A stretch of DNA of 64,000 nt from Streptomyces sp. CoH27 (GTDB lineage: Bacteria > Actinomycetota > Actinomycetes > Streptomycetales > Streptomycetaceae): the NCBI RefSeq assembly GCF_020181035.1, contig NZ_JAIQYY010000004.1, forward strand, positions 3,007 to 67,006. Direction: 5' to 3'. Position numbers and translations under genes: made by a program. Below, in pieces: positions 8,121 to 17,835 of the stretch. Position 1 is the first letter of the stretch. Each line of letters begins with the position of its first letter. A model generated the notes under the pieces. It was given only the letters and a program-made list of their open reading frames with translations, had not been told where the DNA came from and did no database searches.

Positions 8121-9354
8121 TGCTTAAGGCGAACGCAAGCGCGCGGAAGGCGTTGCGGACGTCGGTCAGGGGCTGGCGGTCGCGGGTGTAGTAGAGCTTG
8201 TTGGCCAGCAGTACTGCCCACCGTCCTTGCTGGGGCGAGATCCACATGCCGGTGCCGGTGAAGCCGTAGTGGACCCAGATGCCGTCGGCGAGGTGCGTGC
8301 CAGGGGCGGGGTGCCAGAACAGGCCGCGTACAGGATCAGGGTGCCGGTCTGGACGCTCAGCGACTGCCTGGTCCAGGCCGGGCCGAATCCGGCTCGCCCC
8401 AGGCCGGTCGAGGCGTCCAGCGTGTAGCGCAGGAAGACGGCGAGGTCGTCGAGGGTGATGAAGGCGCCGGCGATGCCACACACTCCACCCAGGAGCCGGG
8501 CGGAGAAGTCGTGGGCGGTGCCCTTGAGGTGAGTGTCGGTGTTCTGGTCGAGTTCGGTCGGTGCGCACCGTGCGGCGATCTCGGCGGGCAGTGGTCCGAA
8601 CCGGGTGGAGTCCATGCCCAGTGGCTGCCAGGTCCGCTCTGTGGCGAGCTGGTCGAGGTGCTGACCGGAAAGGTGCTCAGCGAGGTATCCGAGGATGAGG
8701 GCGGCGCGGTCGGTGTACTCGACGGCCTCGCCTGGCGGGCGGTGCAGGGCCTCGTGAAGGACCCCGTCGCGGACGTCCTGGGGATCGGTGCCGTAGAGGT
8801 TCTTGAGCTGGGCGCGGAGCGGTACGCCAGCGGTGTGGGCCACCAGTTGACGGGCAGTCACTGCATCGAGCGGGTGCCCATCGACCTCGGGCCAGAAGGT
8901 ACCGAGCGGAGCGTCGAGGTCGAGCTTGCCTTCCTCCCAGCGGGCGCCGATGGAGGACCACACGGCGAGGATCTTGGTGAGGCTGGCGGCGTCGAAGACA
9001 GTGTCGGGCCGCATCGGCACGTCCGGCTCTTTGGGGTCGAGGACCCCGGTGGCACCGTGGGCGCGGGTGCTGGTGGAGGGCCTGGTGCAGGGCTGCGACG
9101 TAGCGACTGAAGGCGGGACCCTCCAGGCACTTCCCGGCCACCGCCAGCAGGTCGAGCCCGGTGGGGAGGCGGTGTCCGGGAATGGTGGGGGTCAGCATGA
9201 AGGCCCGTGAGGGGATGAGGGGCTTGTCGCCAATGTAGAGGTCGAGGAAGAGTTCGACGCTGCCGCCAGGGCTGCCGGCCGGGAGGTCGAGGAAGGTGGC
9301 GGCCAACGGCCCTGCGGCCGGGTGTCCGAGGGGACTCACAGTGCTCCTTGGCAC
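8121..9354 (-). pseudogene. Serine hydrolase (beta-lactamase/EstB type), broken by frameshifts
   Basis: The class C beta-lactamase-like fold is recognisable: the SxxK motif is SLTK in FDAASLTKILAV, and the Tyr motif is in AVEYTDRAALILG. The frame changes at about 9030-9100 (before TGVLDPKEPDVPMRPD) and again at about 8325-8340 (PVRGLFWHPAPGTHLADGIWVHYGFTGTG is in another frame). The 3' end (KLYYTRDRQPLTDVRNAFRALAF) runs straight into the papain-family fragment. An N-terminal piece (about 9110-9354, VELFLDLYIGDKPLIPSRAF) is not recognised. If all shifts are real, no active enzyme can be made; sequencing error is possible but two shifts plus the foreign 3' join argue for decay. Confidence 0.75.
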
Positions 9355-9640
9355 CGCCCTGTCCCGAGCGCCGGTCGCATGCCTCTCCCTCTACGATGTG
9401 ACCATCGTGGTTGCCGGGCGATGAGGGCCCGTGCCACGGCATCACCGAGCCTCGCCCTCGCCAGCGTCCGCTGATTCACCTCAAATAGCGGCCATTATCG
9501 GGAAGTTCGCGTCCATGCGAGCCAGAAGGTAAACACCGCGCCATTTTTTCCCGTGAGCCCTATGTGTGGCTGTTGTGGTCACGCCAAGATCCCCTCTGTG
9601 CCGGGGCACCCCCATATGCCCGGCGCAGGGAGGAGAGGGC

Positions 9641-12313
9641 ATGTTGCCCCCGAGGCACCAACGACGGTTCATGACCTGCACCGTCGTAGCCGCCGCGTTC
9701 GGACTGGTGAGCACCCAGGCGTTCGCGGCGTCCACCGACACCAGACCCCGGCCCTGGCAGGCGCGCCACCAGGCGGCGATGGGCCGGCAGCACATCAAGG
9801 CGGTGAACGCGGGCCATGGCCTGACCCCGTTCGCCGCGGAGGGCGACGACGGCGGCGCAGACGAGGCGGAGAACTCGGCCGAGTCGACCGCCCAGTTCAC
9901 CGAGGCCCGCACCGCGCCCGGCGTGGTCGCACCCGGCGCCTACGGGGCTGCCTGGCAGCAGCTTCAGTCCATGCGGCACACGGCCGGTGGCTGGGACCAC
10001 GTCACCAAGAAGGCGTACAACTCCGACGACCCCCGCTACCGCGATGTGAACTCCAACTCCAGTGGCGGCGCGGGCGATGTGACCGGCCGGATCACCGGCA
10101 TCGCCGCCGACGACCAGGGCTATGTGTACGCGGGCGGCGCCAACGGCGGTGTCTTCCGGTCGACGACCGGCGGCGGGCACTGGAAGCCGATCTCCGACAA
10201 GCTGCCGTCCCTGTCGACGGGCACTCTGGCCTTGGACGGCCAGAAGCGGCTCTGGTACGCCACGGGCGAGTCCAACACCGGGGCCACGTCCTTCGTCGGC
10301 ACGGGCGTGTACCTCCTGAAGGACCCGCGCCACGGGCAGTTCCAGCCCGGTGACCGGGTGGGCGGCGCCGAGCTGGAGTCCACGGTCATCCACGCGCTCC
10401 GCTTCGCCGGCACCAAGGTGTGGGCGGCGACCAGCACTGGCGTCTGGTCGCACTCCACGACCACTCTGTCCGGGCCGTGGCAGCACGAGTTCGCCCCCAA
10501 CCCGGACTATCTGCCGGGCGGTTCGAAGGCGGACGACCCGAGCGCGCCGTACAAGAACATCGCCAACGACATCGCCGTCGACCCCAAGGACCCCTCCAAG
10601 GTGCTCCTCGCGGTCGGCTGGCGCGGCGGTGACACCTACAACGGCCTGTACGCGAAGGCGGACGACGGCAGCTGGAAGCCGGTCAGCGGACTGGGCGACC
10701 TGCCCACCACCAGCACCGACGTCGGCAACATGACGTTCGCTGCGGCGGCCGACGGCTCCCGCCTGTACGCCATCGACCAGTCGCCGGCGCAGATGGCCGC
10801 CAACCCGGACAGCGGGCTCAAGGGCGTGTACGTGTCGAAGAACGGCTCGCCGTTCGGCCCCTGGACGCTGATCGCGGACTACACCAAGCTGAAGGCATCC
10901 GGCTCCGCCCTGCAGAGCGCGGGCTACATGCCCGGAATCCAGGCCTGGTACAACCAGTTCCTCCAGGTCGACCCGGCAAACGCCGACCACGTCTACCTCG
11001 GCCTGGAAGAGGTCTTCGAGACCAAGAACGGCGGCCAGAGCTGGACCGTGCCGGGCCCGTACTGGAACTTCCCCTTCCCCTGCTGGAGCATCGACCCGGC
11101 CAAGCAGACCGGTGACTGCTCGCCCACGACCCACTCTGACCAGCACGCGGTCGCGATCGGCAGCTACAAGGGCAAGACCTGGGCGTACGTCGGCAACGAC
11201 GGCGGCATCTACCGGCGCCCGCTCAACGGCGCGGTCGACTCCGGCGGCCACGCCAAGGACTGGCAGTCCCTGAGCGATGGCACCCTCGACACCCTCCAGT
11301 ACTACTCGGTGGGCGTCGGCAAGGACCTTGCCAATGGCGGCGTCTCGGTGACCGGAGGCCTGCAGGACAACGGCCAGTCGATCCTGCGAGGCCACGACAA
11401 GGTCATGGGCTCGAACTTCGGCGGTGACGGCGGAGACACCATCGCCGACCCCGCCAACGGCTGCAACATCGCCGCCGAGTACGTGTACCTCGACATGTGG
11501 GTCACTCAGAACTGTGGCGTGAACGACGGTTCCTGGTCGACGGACCCGTCCAAGGCCACCGAGTACGAGATCGCCCCGCCGGACAAGGACCAGGGCGGCG
11601 CGGGCGCCCGCTTCATCGCGCCGATCGCGGCCGACGCCAAGAACAGCAGCACCTGGATCGCGGGTGGCCGGCACGTGTGGGTGAACACCAAGGGCTACGC
11701 CATCCGCTCGGGCAAGGAGTGGACCAACGCCTTCGACCTCGGTGAGGGCCACGTGGCCACGGCCGTGGCGTCCTCCGGCGGCACGGTGTACGTCGGCTGG
11801 TGCGGCCCCTGCAACAACCAGGGCTTCACCCGCGGCATCGCCGTCGGCAACGCGGACGGCACCGGCTGGCACCAGCTGAACCTCCCGGTCGACGGCACCA
11901 TCCCGAACCGCTACGTCTCCGGCTTCGAGATCGACCCTGCCGACGCCCAGCACGTCTACGTGGCGATCAACGGCTTCTCCCGCCGCTTCACCGAGGGCCC
12001 GGGCGCCGGCGTCGGCCACGTCTTCGAGTCCAGGGACGGCGGCGCGAGCTGGACGGACATCTCCGCCAACCTTCCCGACGTCCCCGCCGACACGGTCAAG
12101 CTCCTGCCGAACGGCGGCCTCGCCCTCGGCACCGACCTGGCCACCTTCTACCGCCCCGCCGGCGCCACGAACTGGCTCGTCCTGGGCCACGACCTGCCCA
12201 CCACGGCCGTCATGCAGCTGCGCCTCGGCCCCGACGGCACGCTGTACGCCGCCACCCACGGACGCGGCATCTGGTCCTTCGACGTACGGCGCCTCAAATG
12301 CCGTAAGGACTGA
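9641..12313 (+). CDS. Large secreted BNR/Asp-box repeat protein
   Basis: The product is 890 residues. The ATG at 9641 has GGAGGAGAG before it; an in-frame upstream reading to 9566 has no ribosome site. A signal peptide is clear (RR near the start, then VVAAAFGLVSTQAFA). The mature part has several beta-propeller blades with Asp-box-like turns (RSTTGGGHWKPI, TKNGGQSWTV, SRDGGASWTD), like sialidase, VPS10 or photosystem-stability-type propellers. The catalytic set of true sialidases cannot be confirmed. Cysteines (CWSIDPAKQTGDC and others) suggest disulfides outside the cell. It faces two other exported proteins of similar build, so the island probably acts on an extracellular polymer or protein. 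Substrate unknown. Confidence 0.8.
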   Translation: MLPPRHQRRFMTCTVVAAAFGLVSTQAFAASTDTRPRPWQARHQAAMGRQHIKAVNAGHGLTPFAAEGDDGGADEAENSAESTAQFTEARTAPGVVAPGAYGAAWQQLQSMRHTAGGWDHVTKKAYNSDDPRYRDVNSNSSGGAGDVTGRITGIAADDQGYVYAGGANGGVFRSTTGGGHWKPISDKLPSLSTGTLALDGQKRLWYATGESNTGATSFVGTGVYLLKDPRHGQFQPGDRVGGAELESTVIHALRFAGTKVWAATSTGVWSHSTTTLSGPWQHEFAPNPDYLPGGSKADDPSAPYKNIANDIAVDPKDPSKVLLAVGWRGGDTYNGLYAKADDGSWKPVSGLGDLPTTSTDVGNMTFAAAADGSRLYAIDQSPAQMAANPDSGLKGVYVSKNGSPFGPWTLIADYTKLKASGSALQSAGYMPGIQAWYNQFLQVDPANADHVYLGLEEVFETKNGGQSWTVPGPYWNFPFPCWSIDPAKQTGDCSPTTHSDQHAVAIGSYKGKTWAYVGNDGGIYRRPLNGAVDSGGHAKDWQSLSDGTLDTLQYYSVGVGKDLANGGVSVTGGLQDNGQSILRGHDKVMGSNFGGDGGDTIADPANGCNIAAEYVYLDMWVTQNCGVNDGSWSTDPSKATEYEIAPPDKDQGGAGARFIAPIAADAKNSSTWIAGGRHVWVNTKGYAIRSGKEWTNAFDLGEGHVATAVASSGGTVYVGWCGPCNNQGFTRGIAVGNADGTGWHQLNLPVDGTIPNRYVSGFEIDPADAQHVYVAINGFSRRFTEGPGAGVGHVFESRDGGASWTDISANLPDVPADTVKLLPNGGLALGTDLATFYRPAGATNWLVLGHDLPTTAVMQLRLGPDGTLYAATHGRGIWSFDVRRLKCRKD

Positions 12314-12347
12314 TCACGACCCGAACGCCCGTCATACGACGACGGCC

Positions 12348-12376
12348 GGTGCGCACCCCGTTCCCGGGGACGCACC
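12348..12376. terminator. Hairpin terminator between convergent genes
   Basis: Arms GGTGCG (12348-12353) and CGCACC (12371-12376), extended inside by CCCC/GGGG with a small bulge, lie between the ends of the convergent 9641 and 13001 genes. It can act in both directions. Confidence 0.5.
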
Positions 12377-12395
12377 GCCCGTCCGGTGTTCGGGG

Positions 12396-13001
12396 TCACT
12401 GCACCGAATAGGCCGCCACACTCAGCCGCAGTGTGAACAGCGGCGCGCTCGCGGGACCCCAGGTCACGGTCACCGCGCCCATGCGGGCGGCCCGCACTGT
12501 GACCCGGGTGACGCCCTGGCCGTCGGTGGCGGAGGAGGTCACCAGCGCCAGCATCGGGTTGCTGCTGCGCGGCTGCGGCCAGGAGCCCTGGGCCCGCGGC
12601 TTCAGGACGACGGTCACCGTCGTACCGGACCGCACGCACAGGCTCTGGGTGGAGGCGTCTCCGGATGCATGGGTGACGGTGGCGGCGCCGGCGATGCAGC
12701 GCGGTGACGGGGTGGCCGTAGCAGGGGCCGTCGCGGTGCCCCTCGGGGGCGGCGATGCAGTCACCGGAGGCGCTGTTGTCGACGATGCGGGGGACGAGGC
12801 CGGAGGCTCTGTCGTACCGGTACCGTTCCTCGACGGTGTCGTGGTGTGCGGGTCGGCGGAAGGGCGCGGCGGCGTCGAGTCGGATCGTGAGCCGCCACCA
12901 CTGCTACCGCATGCGGTCAGAAGACAGGCGACGACAACCAGGGCGGCCCCGAACCACGGCCGTGCGTGCCCCAGTCTTCGTCTACGCTGCTCCAGCGCCA
13001 C
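12396..13001 (-). CDS. Lipoprotein with chagasin-like (I42) beta domain
   Basis: The product is 201 residues from a GTG at 13001 with GAGGAGG just upstream; the longer in-frame reading to 13616 overlaps the next gene and is rejected. A lipobox (ACLLTAC, lipid Cys followed by GSSGGG) marks it as membrane-anchored outside the cell. A Pro/Thr/Ser linker leads to a C-terminal domain (about 105-201) with the pattern GTTVTVVLKPRAQGSWPQP, resembling the second lipoprotein at 17836 and, more weakly, the protein at 18388. The pattern recalls chagasin-type peptidase inhibitors, but the key NPTTG loop is not evident, so inhibition is only a possibility. Confidence 0.65.
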   Translation of the reverse strand: MALEQRRRRLGHARPWFGAALVVVACLLTACGSSGGGSRSDSTPPRPSADPHTTTPSRNGTGTTEPPASSPASSTTAPPVTASPPPRGTATAPATATPSPRCIAGAATVTHASGDASTQSLCVRSGTTVTVVLKPRAQGSWPQPRSSNPMLALVTSSATDGQGVTRVTVRAARMGAVTVTWGPASAPLFTLRLSVAAYSVQ

Positions 13002-13123
13002 AACTGCCTCCTCGCCTCGCCGCCTGCCTCTGTGACGTTCAGCCTCGGCGCCCGGTTCCTGTACCCGGATATAGATGATGCGCCCCAGCGTTGCCACCGG
13101 AGCGCACCATGAGCCGTCCTGGA

Positions 13124-15037
13124 TCAGTGCCGGGTCGGCAGGGGCTTGGTGGTGTGCGGGGTGTGGGTGACGGTGGCGGCGCCCCGGGTGGTGGAGGCGG
13201 CGCTGCCGCCGGTGACGGTGAGCGGGCCGGCGGTGTAGAGGGCCTCGTCGAAGGCTTGCCCGCCCGCAGGTGCCTTGCCGACGGCGAAGACGGAGACCGC
13301 CTTGCCGTTGGTGACGGAGGTGGAGAGGTAGTCGCCGACCATGCTGCCCTGTGTACTGCTGGCGATCTGGGACAGGGACATGGGACCGGCGACCGTGGCC
13401 GGGCTGCTCCAGGTGCTGCCGCCGTTGGCGGAGGAGATGTAGCCGACCTCCAGCTGGCAGGTGGAAGCGGTGCAGTTGGCGTTCGGGTAGAAGTAGTAGT
13501 AGAGGCCGATCTTCGCCGTCGTGCCGGCGGTGGCGTGGTCGACACCGATGCCGGGGATGAAGTGGTCGACGCCGCTGGTGGTGGCGTCGATGGGGACCCG
13601 GGTCACGGCCGACCAACTGGTGCCGTTGGTGGAGGTGGCGTAGACGATGTCGTTGGCCGGGCAGCCGGTACGGAAGCGGCAGTCCTGCCAGGCGACGTAG
13701 ATCTTGCCCGAGGCATCGATCTCGGCGGACGGCAGACCCTCACCGTCTCGCAGGTTGCCGGCCACAGCGTGGCTGGAGACGTTGGCGATCAGGGTGCTGG
13801 TCGACCAGCTGGAGCCGCCGTTGGTCGAGTTGAAGGCGTTGACGGAGCTGCCGTTGGCCGAGTAGGGCACGACGACGGTGCCGTTCGGTTGGACGAGGGG
13901 CTGGCCGCCCAGGCCGCTCGGGCCTCCGGATGGTGCCGCTGGCGCCGACCAGGTCGCGCCACCGTCGGTGGAGTGGCTCATCACCACGGCATTGCCCGAG
14001 GAGGTGATGTCGACCTCGACGTAGCAGGTGCCGTAGTACGGGCTGGAGGTGGAGTTGTCGCAGACGATCCACTCCTTGTCGTAGCCCTGGCCGTCGTTGC
14101 CGACCGCCATCACCGGGTTCTGCCAGCTGAGGCCGTCGGCCGAGCGGCTGACGCTGACGCCGGCGCCGTTGACGTTGGAGTCGATGACCAGTCCGGCCAC
14201 CAGCCAGGTGCCGTGCTTGGCGTCGTAGGCGACGGCAGGGTCGGAGACGCGGGCCCAACTGCCGCCGCCCTGATAGGTGGTGATGCCGGGGAGCATGCCG
14301 TGCTGCCAGGTGGTGCCGCCGTCGGTGGAGGTGTTCCAGCCGATGTCGGAGGCGCCGCCGTCGGTGAACCGGCCGACCTGTGAGGAGGCGACGATCGTGT
14401 TGCCGTACGCGAAGGTGTCGGGCTCCAGCTCGGTGGCGTGCTGGCTGGAGGTGTTGGTGAACGGGTCGGTGCTGATCTGGGTCAGACCACTGGGCGGCGG
14501 GGCCGTGGTGGTGAAGGCGACGTCGTCGTACAGGGTGTAGGTCGGGTCTCCCGCGTAGTTGTCGTCGTGGCTGATCAAGGTCAGCCTGTAGCTGTGTCCC
14601 GCGGTCACGGCTGAGGTGACCTGCTGCCAGCCCTGGCCGCTGGTGCATGTCTTCGCCAGTACGGTCGTCGTGGTGCCGGCGGTCGTGTCGGCCAGGGTGG
14701 CGGTGGCCCAGTCGTAGGTGACGGTGTCCGGGCAGGACACGTCGTACCAGAAGGACAGCTGGGTGGCGCCTGCCGGGGTGGTGAAGGTCTGGGTGATCGA
14801 GGAGTCGCCGTTGGTGGGTGAGGTGCCGCCGACCCGGGCGGCGTACGTTCCGCTGTGGGCACCGGAGTTGACCACGGACGTCGTACCCGTGCTGGTCCAG
14901 CCGGTCAAGCTGCCGGATTCGAAGCCGCCGTTGGACACGTCGGCCAGCGCGGTATGCGAGGCGAGGAGAAGTCCGCCCAGGGCGAGCAGGGCGGTGGTGG
15001 CGGTCGCCACGGATCTGCGGACAGCAGTGCGCGACAT
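13124..15037 (-). CDS. Secreted sialidase-like BNR protein with N-terminal carbohydrate-binding-like domain
   Basis: The product is 637 residues; the ATG at 15037 has AAGGGG upstream. The signal peptide ends at about ALA (residue 33). Residues about 35-180 form a beta-sandwich-like domain (NGGFESGSLTGW to YTLYDDVAFT) that is nearly the same as the C-terminal domain of the upstream gene product. Residues about 190-600 carry at least four Asp-box turns (STDGGTTWQ, STDGGATWS, STNGGSSWS, SANGGSTWS), the mark of a sialidase-type propeller. It lies 86 bases after the 15124-17508 gene on the same strand and probably shares its transcript. Target glycan or protein unknown. Confidence 0.78.
   Translation of the reverse strand: MSRTAVRRSVATATTALLALGGLLLASHTALADVSNGGFESGSLTGWTSTGTTSVVNSGAHSGTYAARVGGTSPTNGDSSITQTFTTPAGATQLSFWYDVSCPDTVTYDWATATLADTTAGTTTTVLAKTCTSGQGWQQVTSAVTAGHSYRLTLISHDDNYAGDPTYTLYDDVAFTTTAPPPSGLTQISTDPFTNTSSQHATELEPDTFAYGNTIVASSQVGRFTDGGASDIGWNTSTDGGTTWQHGMLPGITTYQGGGSWARVSDPAVAYDAKHGTWLVAGLVIDSNVNGAGVSVSRSADGLSWQNPVMAVGNDGQGYDKEWIVCDNSTSSPYYGTCYVEVDITSSGNAVVMSHSTDGGATWSAPAAPSGGPSGLGGQPLVQPNGTVVVPYSANGSSVNAFNSTNGGSSWSTSTLIANVSSHAVAGNLRDGEGLPSAEIDASGKIYVAWQDCRFRTGCPANDIVYATSTNGTSWSAVTRVPIDATTSGVDHFIPGIGVDHATAGTTAKIGLYYYFYPNANCTASTCQLEVGYISSANGGSTWSSPATVAGPMSLSQIASSTQGSMVGDYLSTSVTNGKAVSVFAVGKAPAGGQAFDEALYTAGPLTVTGGSAASTTRGAATVTHTPHTTKPLPTRH
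14512..14938 (-). repeat. Domain-coding direct repeat, copy in downstream gene
   Basis: This stretch encodes the ~140-residue NGGFE..GW to YTLYDDV domain at the N-terminus of the BNR protein. It is a direct repeat of 15124-15550; the encoded domains differ at roughly one residue in four by eye. Confidence 0.7.
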
Positions 15038-15123
15038 GAAAAGACCCCTTGTCGTCTGGGGGTGGGGGTGGGGTGGGCCGACGACGCACAGGCGACGGCC
15101 CACCCGGGGGACGACGCCGTGGA

Positions 15124-15550
15124 TCAGGAGACGGTCACGTCGTCGTAGAGGGTGTAGGTGGGATCGCCTGTGTAGTTGTCGTCGTGGTTGATGAGCGTGA
15201 GCGTGTAGCTGTGCCCGGCCGTGACGGAGGCGGTCTTCTGGGTCCAGCCGGAGGACGACACGCAGGTCTTGGCCAGCACGGTGGTCGTGGTGCCGGTGGT
15301 GTTGTCCTTGAGCGTGGCCGTCGCCCAGTCGTAGGTGACGGTGTCCGGGCAGGTCACGTTGTAGTAGAAGCCGAGCTTGCTGGTCCCGGACGGCGCGGTG
15401 AAGGTCTGGGCGATCGAGGAGTCACCGCTGGTCGGCGAGGTGCTGCCGAGCTGGACCGCGTACGTCCCGCTGTGCGCACCGGAGTTGACCACTGACGTGG
15501 TCCCCGACGACGTCCAGCCGGTCAGGCTGCCCGTCTCGAAGCCGCCGTTG
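15124..15550 (-). repeat. Domain-coding direct repeat, copy in upstream gene
   Basis: This stretch encodes the same domain at the C-terminus of the 794-residue secreted protein. The two copies lie in the same orientation with under 200 bases between them. Recombination between them would fuse the two genes into one product. Confidence 0.7.
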
Positions 15551-17508
15551 GTGATCCCGCCGCCACCGCTGCCGGAGGTGACGGTGAGCGCGTAGGTCGC
15601 GGTGTGGGTGGCGGAGGCGCCCGTTCCCGTGACGGTGATGTTGTACGTGCCCGTCGGCGTCGACGAGGACGTGGCCACCGTCAGCGTGGACGAGCCGCCC
15701 GCGGTGACCGAAGCCGGGTTGAAGCTCGCGTTCGCCCCGCTGGGCAGCCCGGACGCGGACAGGCTCACGGACTGCGCCGAGCCGGAGGTGACGGCCGTGG
15801 AGACCGTGGTGCTCGCCGACGAGCCGGCGGCGACGCTGGACGAGGCCGGGCTGACGGAGACGGAGAAGTCGTTGCTCGCCGTAGAGCCGCAGTTGGGCAG
15901 GGTGAAGGAAGCCAGCCTGGTGTGCCAGTTGAAGTTGCCGTTGGCGGGGATGTACTCGTTCGTGTACCAGAACGTGCAGTCGTCCGTCGGGTCCACCGCC
16001 ATCGAGGTGTAGTCGCCCCAGCGGCTGTAGCTGGTCTGCGACCCGCCGCCGGTGATCGCGGTGACCTCGCCCTGTGTCATCGAGCCGAGGGTGTCTCCGG
16101 CCAGACGGCCGGTGTAGCGGATCGACGGATGCACCGAGGAGGAGGACTGCGAGTAGCCGAGGGCGATGTTGCCGACCTTGTCCTCGGCGATCGACCCCAT
16201 CCAGCGGTAGGCGGAGTCGGGGGCGTACGTCCCCTGCTGGTACACCGTCGGATTGCTGCCGGACATACGCAGCTCGTACCAGCGCACGCCCACTGAACTT
16301 CCCGCCGTGACGGCATGGTTGACGACCAGTGACTCGTGGTCGCCGAAGTTGCGGTAGGCCAGTCGGAACATCAATCGGTCGGAAAGAGAGTCCAGTTGCT
16401 GACTGGTGCCGCTCTGCGGGATGCAGGTGCCGGAGCTGCCACAGGCGGTGGTGTACGACGCCACGGTCAGCGTCGAGGGCCCGGTGAAGGTCGAGTTGGC
16501 CGGAGTGGCCCAGTCCGTGTGGAACTTCCAGTACGCCAGCGTCGTACTCGTCGTGCCCAGGCCCGTCATCAGCTCGGGCTCGCCGGACGGCGGGGCCGTC
16601 GAGCCGTCGAGGTCGGCGCCGAGGAGGCCGCCGTAGGAGGAGGAGGTGGTGAAGCACTGCTGAGTGGCGCTCGCGCCGGTGAGCATGGCCGACCGGTTCA
16701 GCGCGCACGCCTCGGCGTTCAGGAAGCTGCCGGCGGGGGTGAACATGTTGTACGTGATGTAGTACGCGTCTGGCCACACCGACAGCTTCGGGTAGTCGGG
16801 GAAGTTGGCGTACTGGAAGGAGTAGCGGTTGTACGTGCCCGTCGCGTCTGCGCTGGTGGAGACGGCCACGCACTCGTAGTACGGGCCGGATGCCGAGGAG
16901 ACGTTCGCGAACTGCGTCACCACCCACCGGCTGGCCAGAGTGTCCCAGCGGACGACCGCGTCGCCGTCGTTGGTGGTCTCGCAGGAGCCGCCGAACCCGG
17001 ACCACAGCGTGCTGGTGTTGGTCGGAGCGAGGACCGTGGCGCCGCTCTTGGAGTACACCGCGTACGCGGTGTTGACCGTCTCGACGATCTGGCTGGAGCC
17101 GACGGCCGAGTTCGGATCCGGCGGCACACCGGTGATCGAGTAGTTGCCGGCGCCGATGCCCTCGAAGTTCGTTCCCGTGGAGGGCGCGGAGGGGCCGCCG
17201 GGGCTGGACTGGACGACCGGGTCGGGGATGGGGGACGCGGGCGGATGCGGCAGCCGCGTCTCGCCGGGGTCGTCGCCCTGTTCCTTCTTGCCGCCGTGGC
17301 CGTGGTGCGCGTGTGCGGCCATGGCACGCAGCGTCTGGGAGGTGTCGTGCCGGACGGCGGGGCCGGTGTCGGCCGAGCGGTGGGCCGCCGGGGTGTGGGG
17401 CGCGGGATCGGCCTGGGCCCCGGGAGCGGCGAGCCAGAGGGCGGGAACTGCGGTCAGGATAGCGGTGAGCGCGGCTATGCGGCCGCGTCTGCGTCTGGAT
17501 CGGGACAC
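15124..17508 (-). CDS. Large secreted multidomain protein, Ig-like and carbohydrate-binding-like C-terminus
   Basis: The product is 794 residues from GTG 17508, with AAGGA upstream; the longer ATG reading to 17619 would put ~37 residues before the signal peptide. The signal peptide is Arg-rich then hydrophobic, ending AQA. A His-rich stretch (HAHHGHGGKK, about 66-75) precedes the main domain. The main ~400-residue domain (NFEGIGAGNYSITGVPPDPN onward) contains many Trp/Tyr-rich beta strands and paired Cys. An Ig-like domain (DFSVSVSPASSSVAAGSSAS, about 540-640) and the shared NGGFETGSLTGW domain complete it. A lectin-like or propeller role is likely; no catalytic motif is recognised. Confidence 0.75.
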   Translation of the reverse strand: MSRSRRRRGRIAALTAILTAVPALWLAAPGAQADPAPHTPAAHRSADTGPAVRHDTSQTLRAMAAHAHHGHGGKKEQGDDPGETRLPHPPASPIPDPVVQSSPGGPSAPSTGTNFEGIGAGNYSITGVPPDPNSAVGSSQIVETVNTAYAVYSKSGATVLAPTNTSTLWSGFGGSCETTNDGDAVVRWDTLASRWVVTQFANVSSASGPYYECVAVSTSADATGTYNRYSFQYANFPDYPKLSVWPDAYYITYNMFTPAGSFLNAEACALNRSAMLTGASATQQCFTTSSSYGGLLGADLDGSTAPPSGEPELMTGLGTTSTTLAYWKFHTDWATPANSTFTGPSTLTVASYTTACGSSGTCIPQSGTSQQLDSLSDRLMFRLAYRNFGDHESLVVNHAVTAGSSVGVRWYELRMSGSNPTVYQQGTYAPDSAYRWMGSIAEDKVGNIALGYSQSSSSVHPSIRYTGRLAGDTLGSMTQGEVTAITGGGSQTSYSRWGDYTSMAVDPTDDCTFWYTNEYIPANGNFNWHTRLASFTLPNCGSTASNDFSVSVSPASSSVAAGSSASTTVSTAVTSGSAQSVSLSASGLPSGANASFNPASVTAGGSSTLTVATSSSTPTGTYNITVTGTGASATHTATYALTVTSGSGGGGITNGGFETGSLTGWTSSGTTSVVNSGAHSGTYAVQLGSTSPTSGDSSIAQTFTAPSGTSKLGFYYNVTCPDTVTYDWATATLKDNTTGTTTTVLAKTCVSSSGWTQKTASVTAGHSYTLTLINHDDNYTGDPTYTLYDDVTVS

Positions 17509-17835
17509 TGAACATCCTTTCGGACAGCCGGAGTTCGACCGGCATGTGGGGAGGAGAAGGACGTTCACGCCGATGGAGCGCGTGTTCGCAATCCGGGATG
17601 GTTGCACCGGACATGTCACGCAACAAGAGAGATGCAGCCTGCGTGGCGCAAAGCAACCGAGAATTTACAGAGTGCAGTCAACTCACAGTAAAAACACAGG
17701 GTTTCCTCTGTATCGTCAAAGGGATTTCCCTGTTGTCGCCCGTAACGGGAGCGTGAGTGCCCGCCGGACCGGGGAACGGATCGCGCGTCGGCTGCGTCCC
17801 ACCGTCGGCCTGTCCCAACTCCGTTTGGGGGCACC
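17509..17835. promoter_or_regulatory. Divergent promoter region of secreted-protein island
   Basis: This gap separates the minus-strand secreted-protein gene from the plus-strand lipoprotein. Positions about 17650-17740 are AT-rich for this genome and include short symmetric motifs (ACAGGGTTTCCTCTGT and AGGGATTTCCCT), possible operator half-sites. No promoter boxes can be assigned with confidence. Confidence 0.4.

Noticed and set aside
9560..12259. 899-codon minus-strand open frame
   Set aside because: It is the antisense shadow of the secreted BNR protein: GC-rich, Val/Gly/Arg-rich, no domain pattern.
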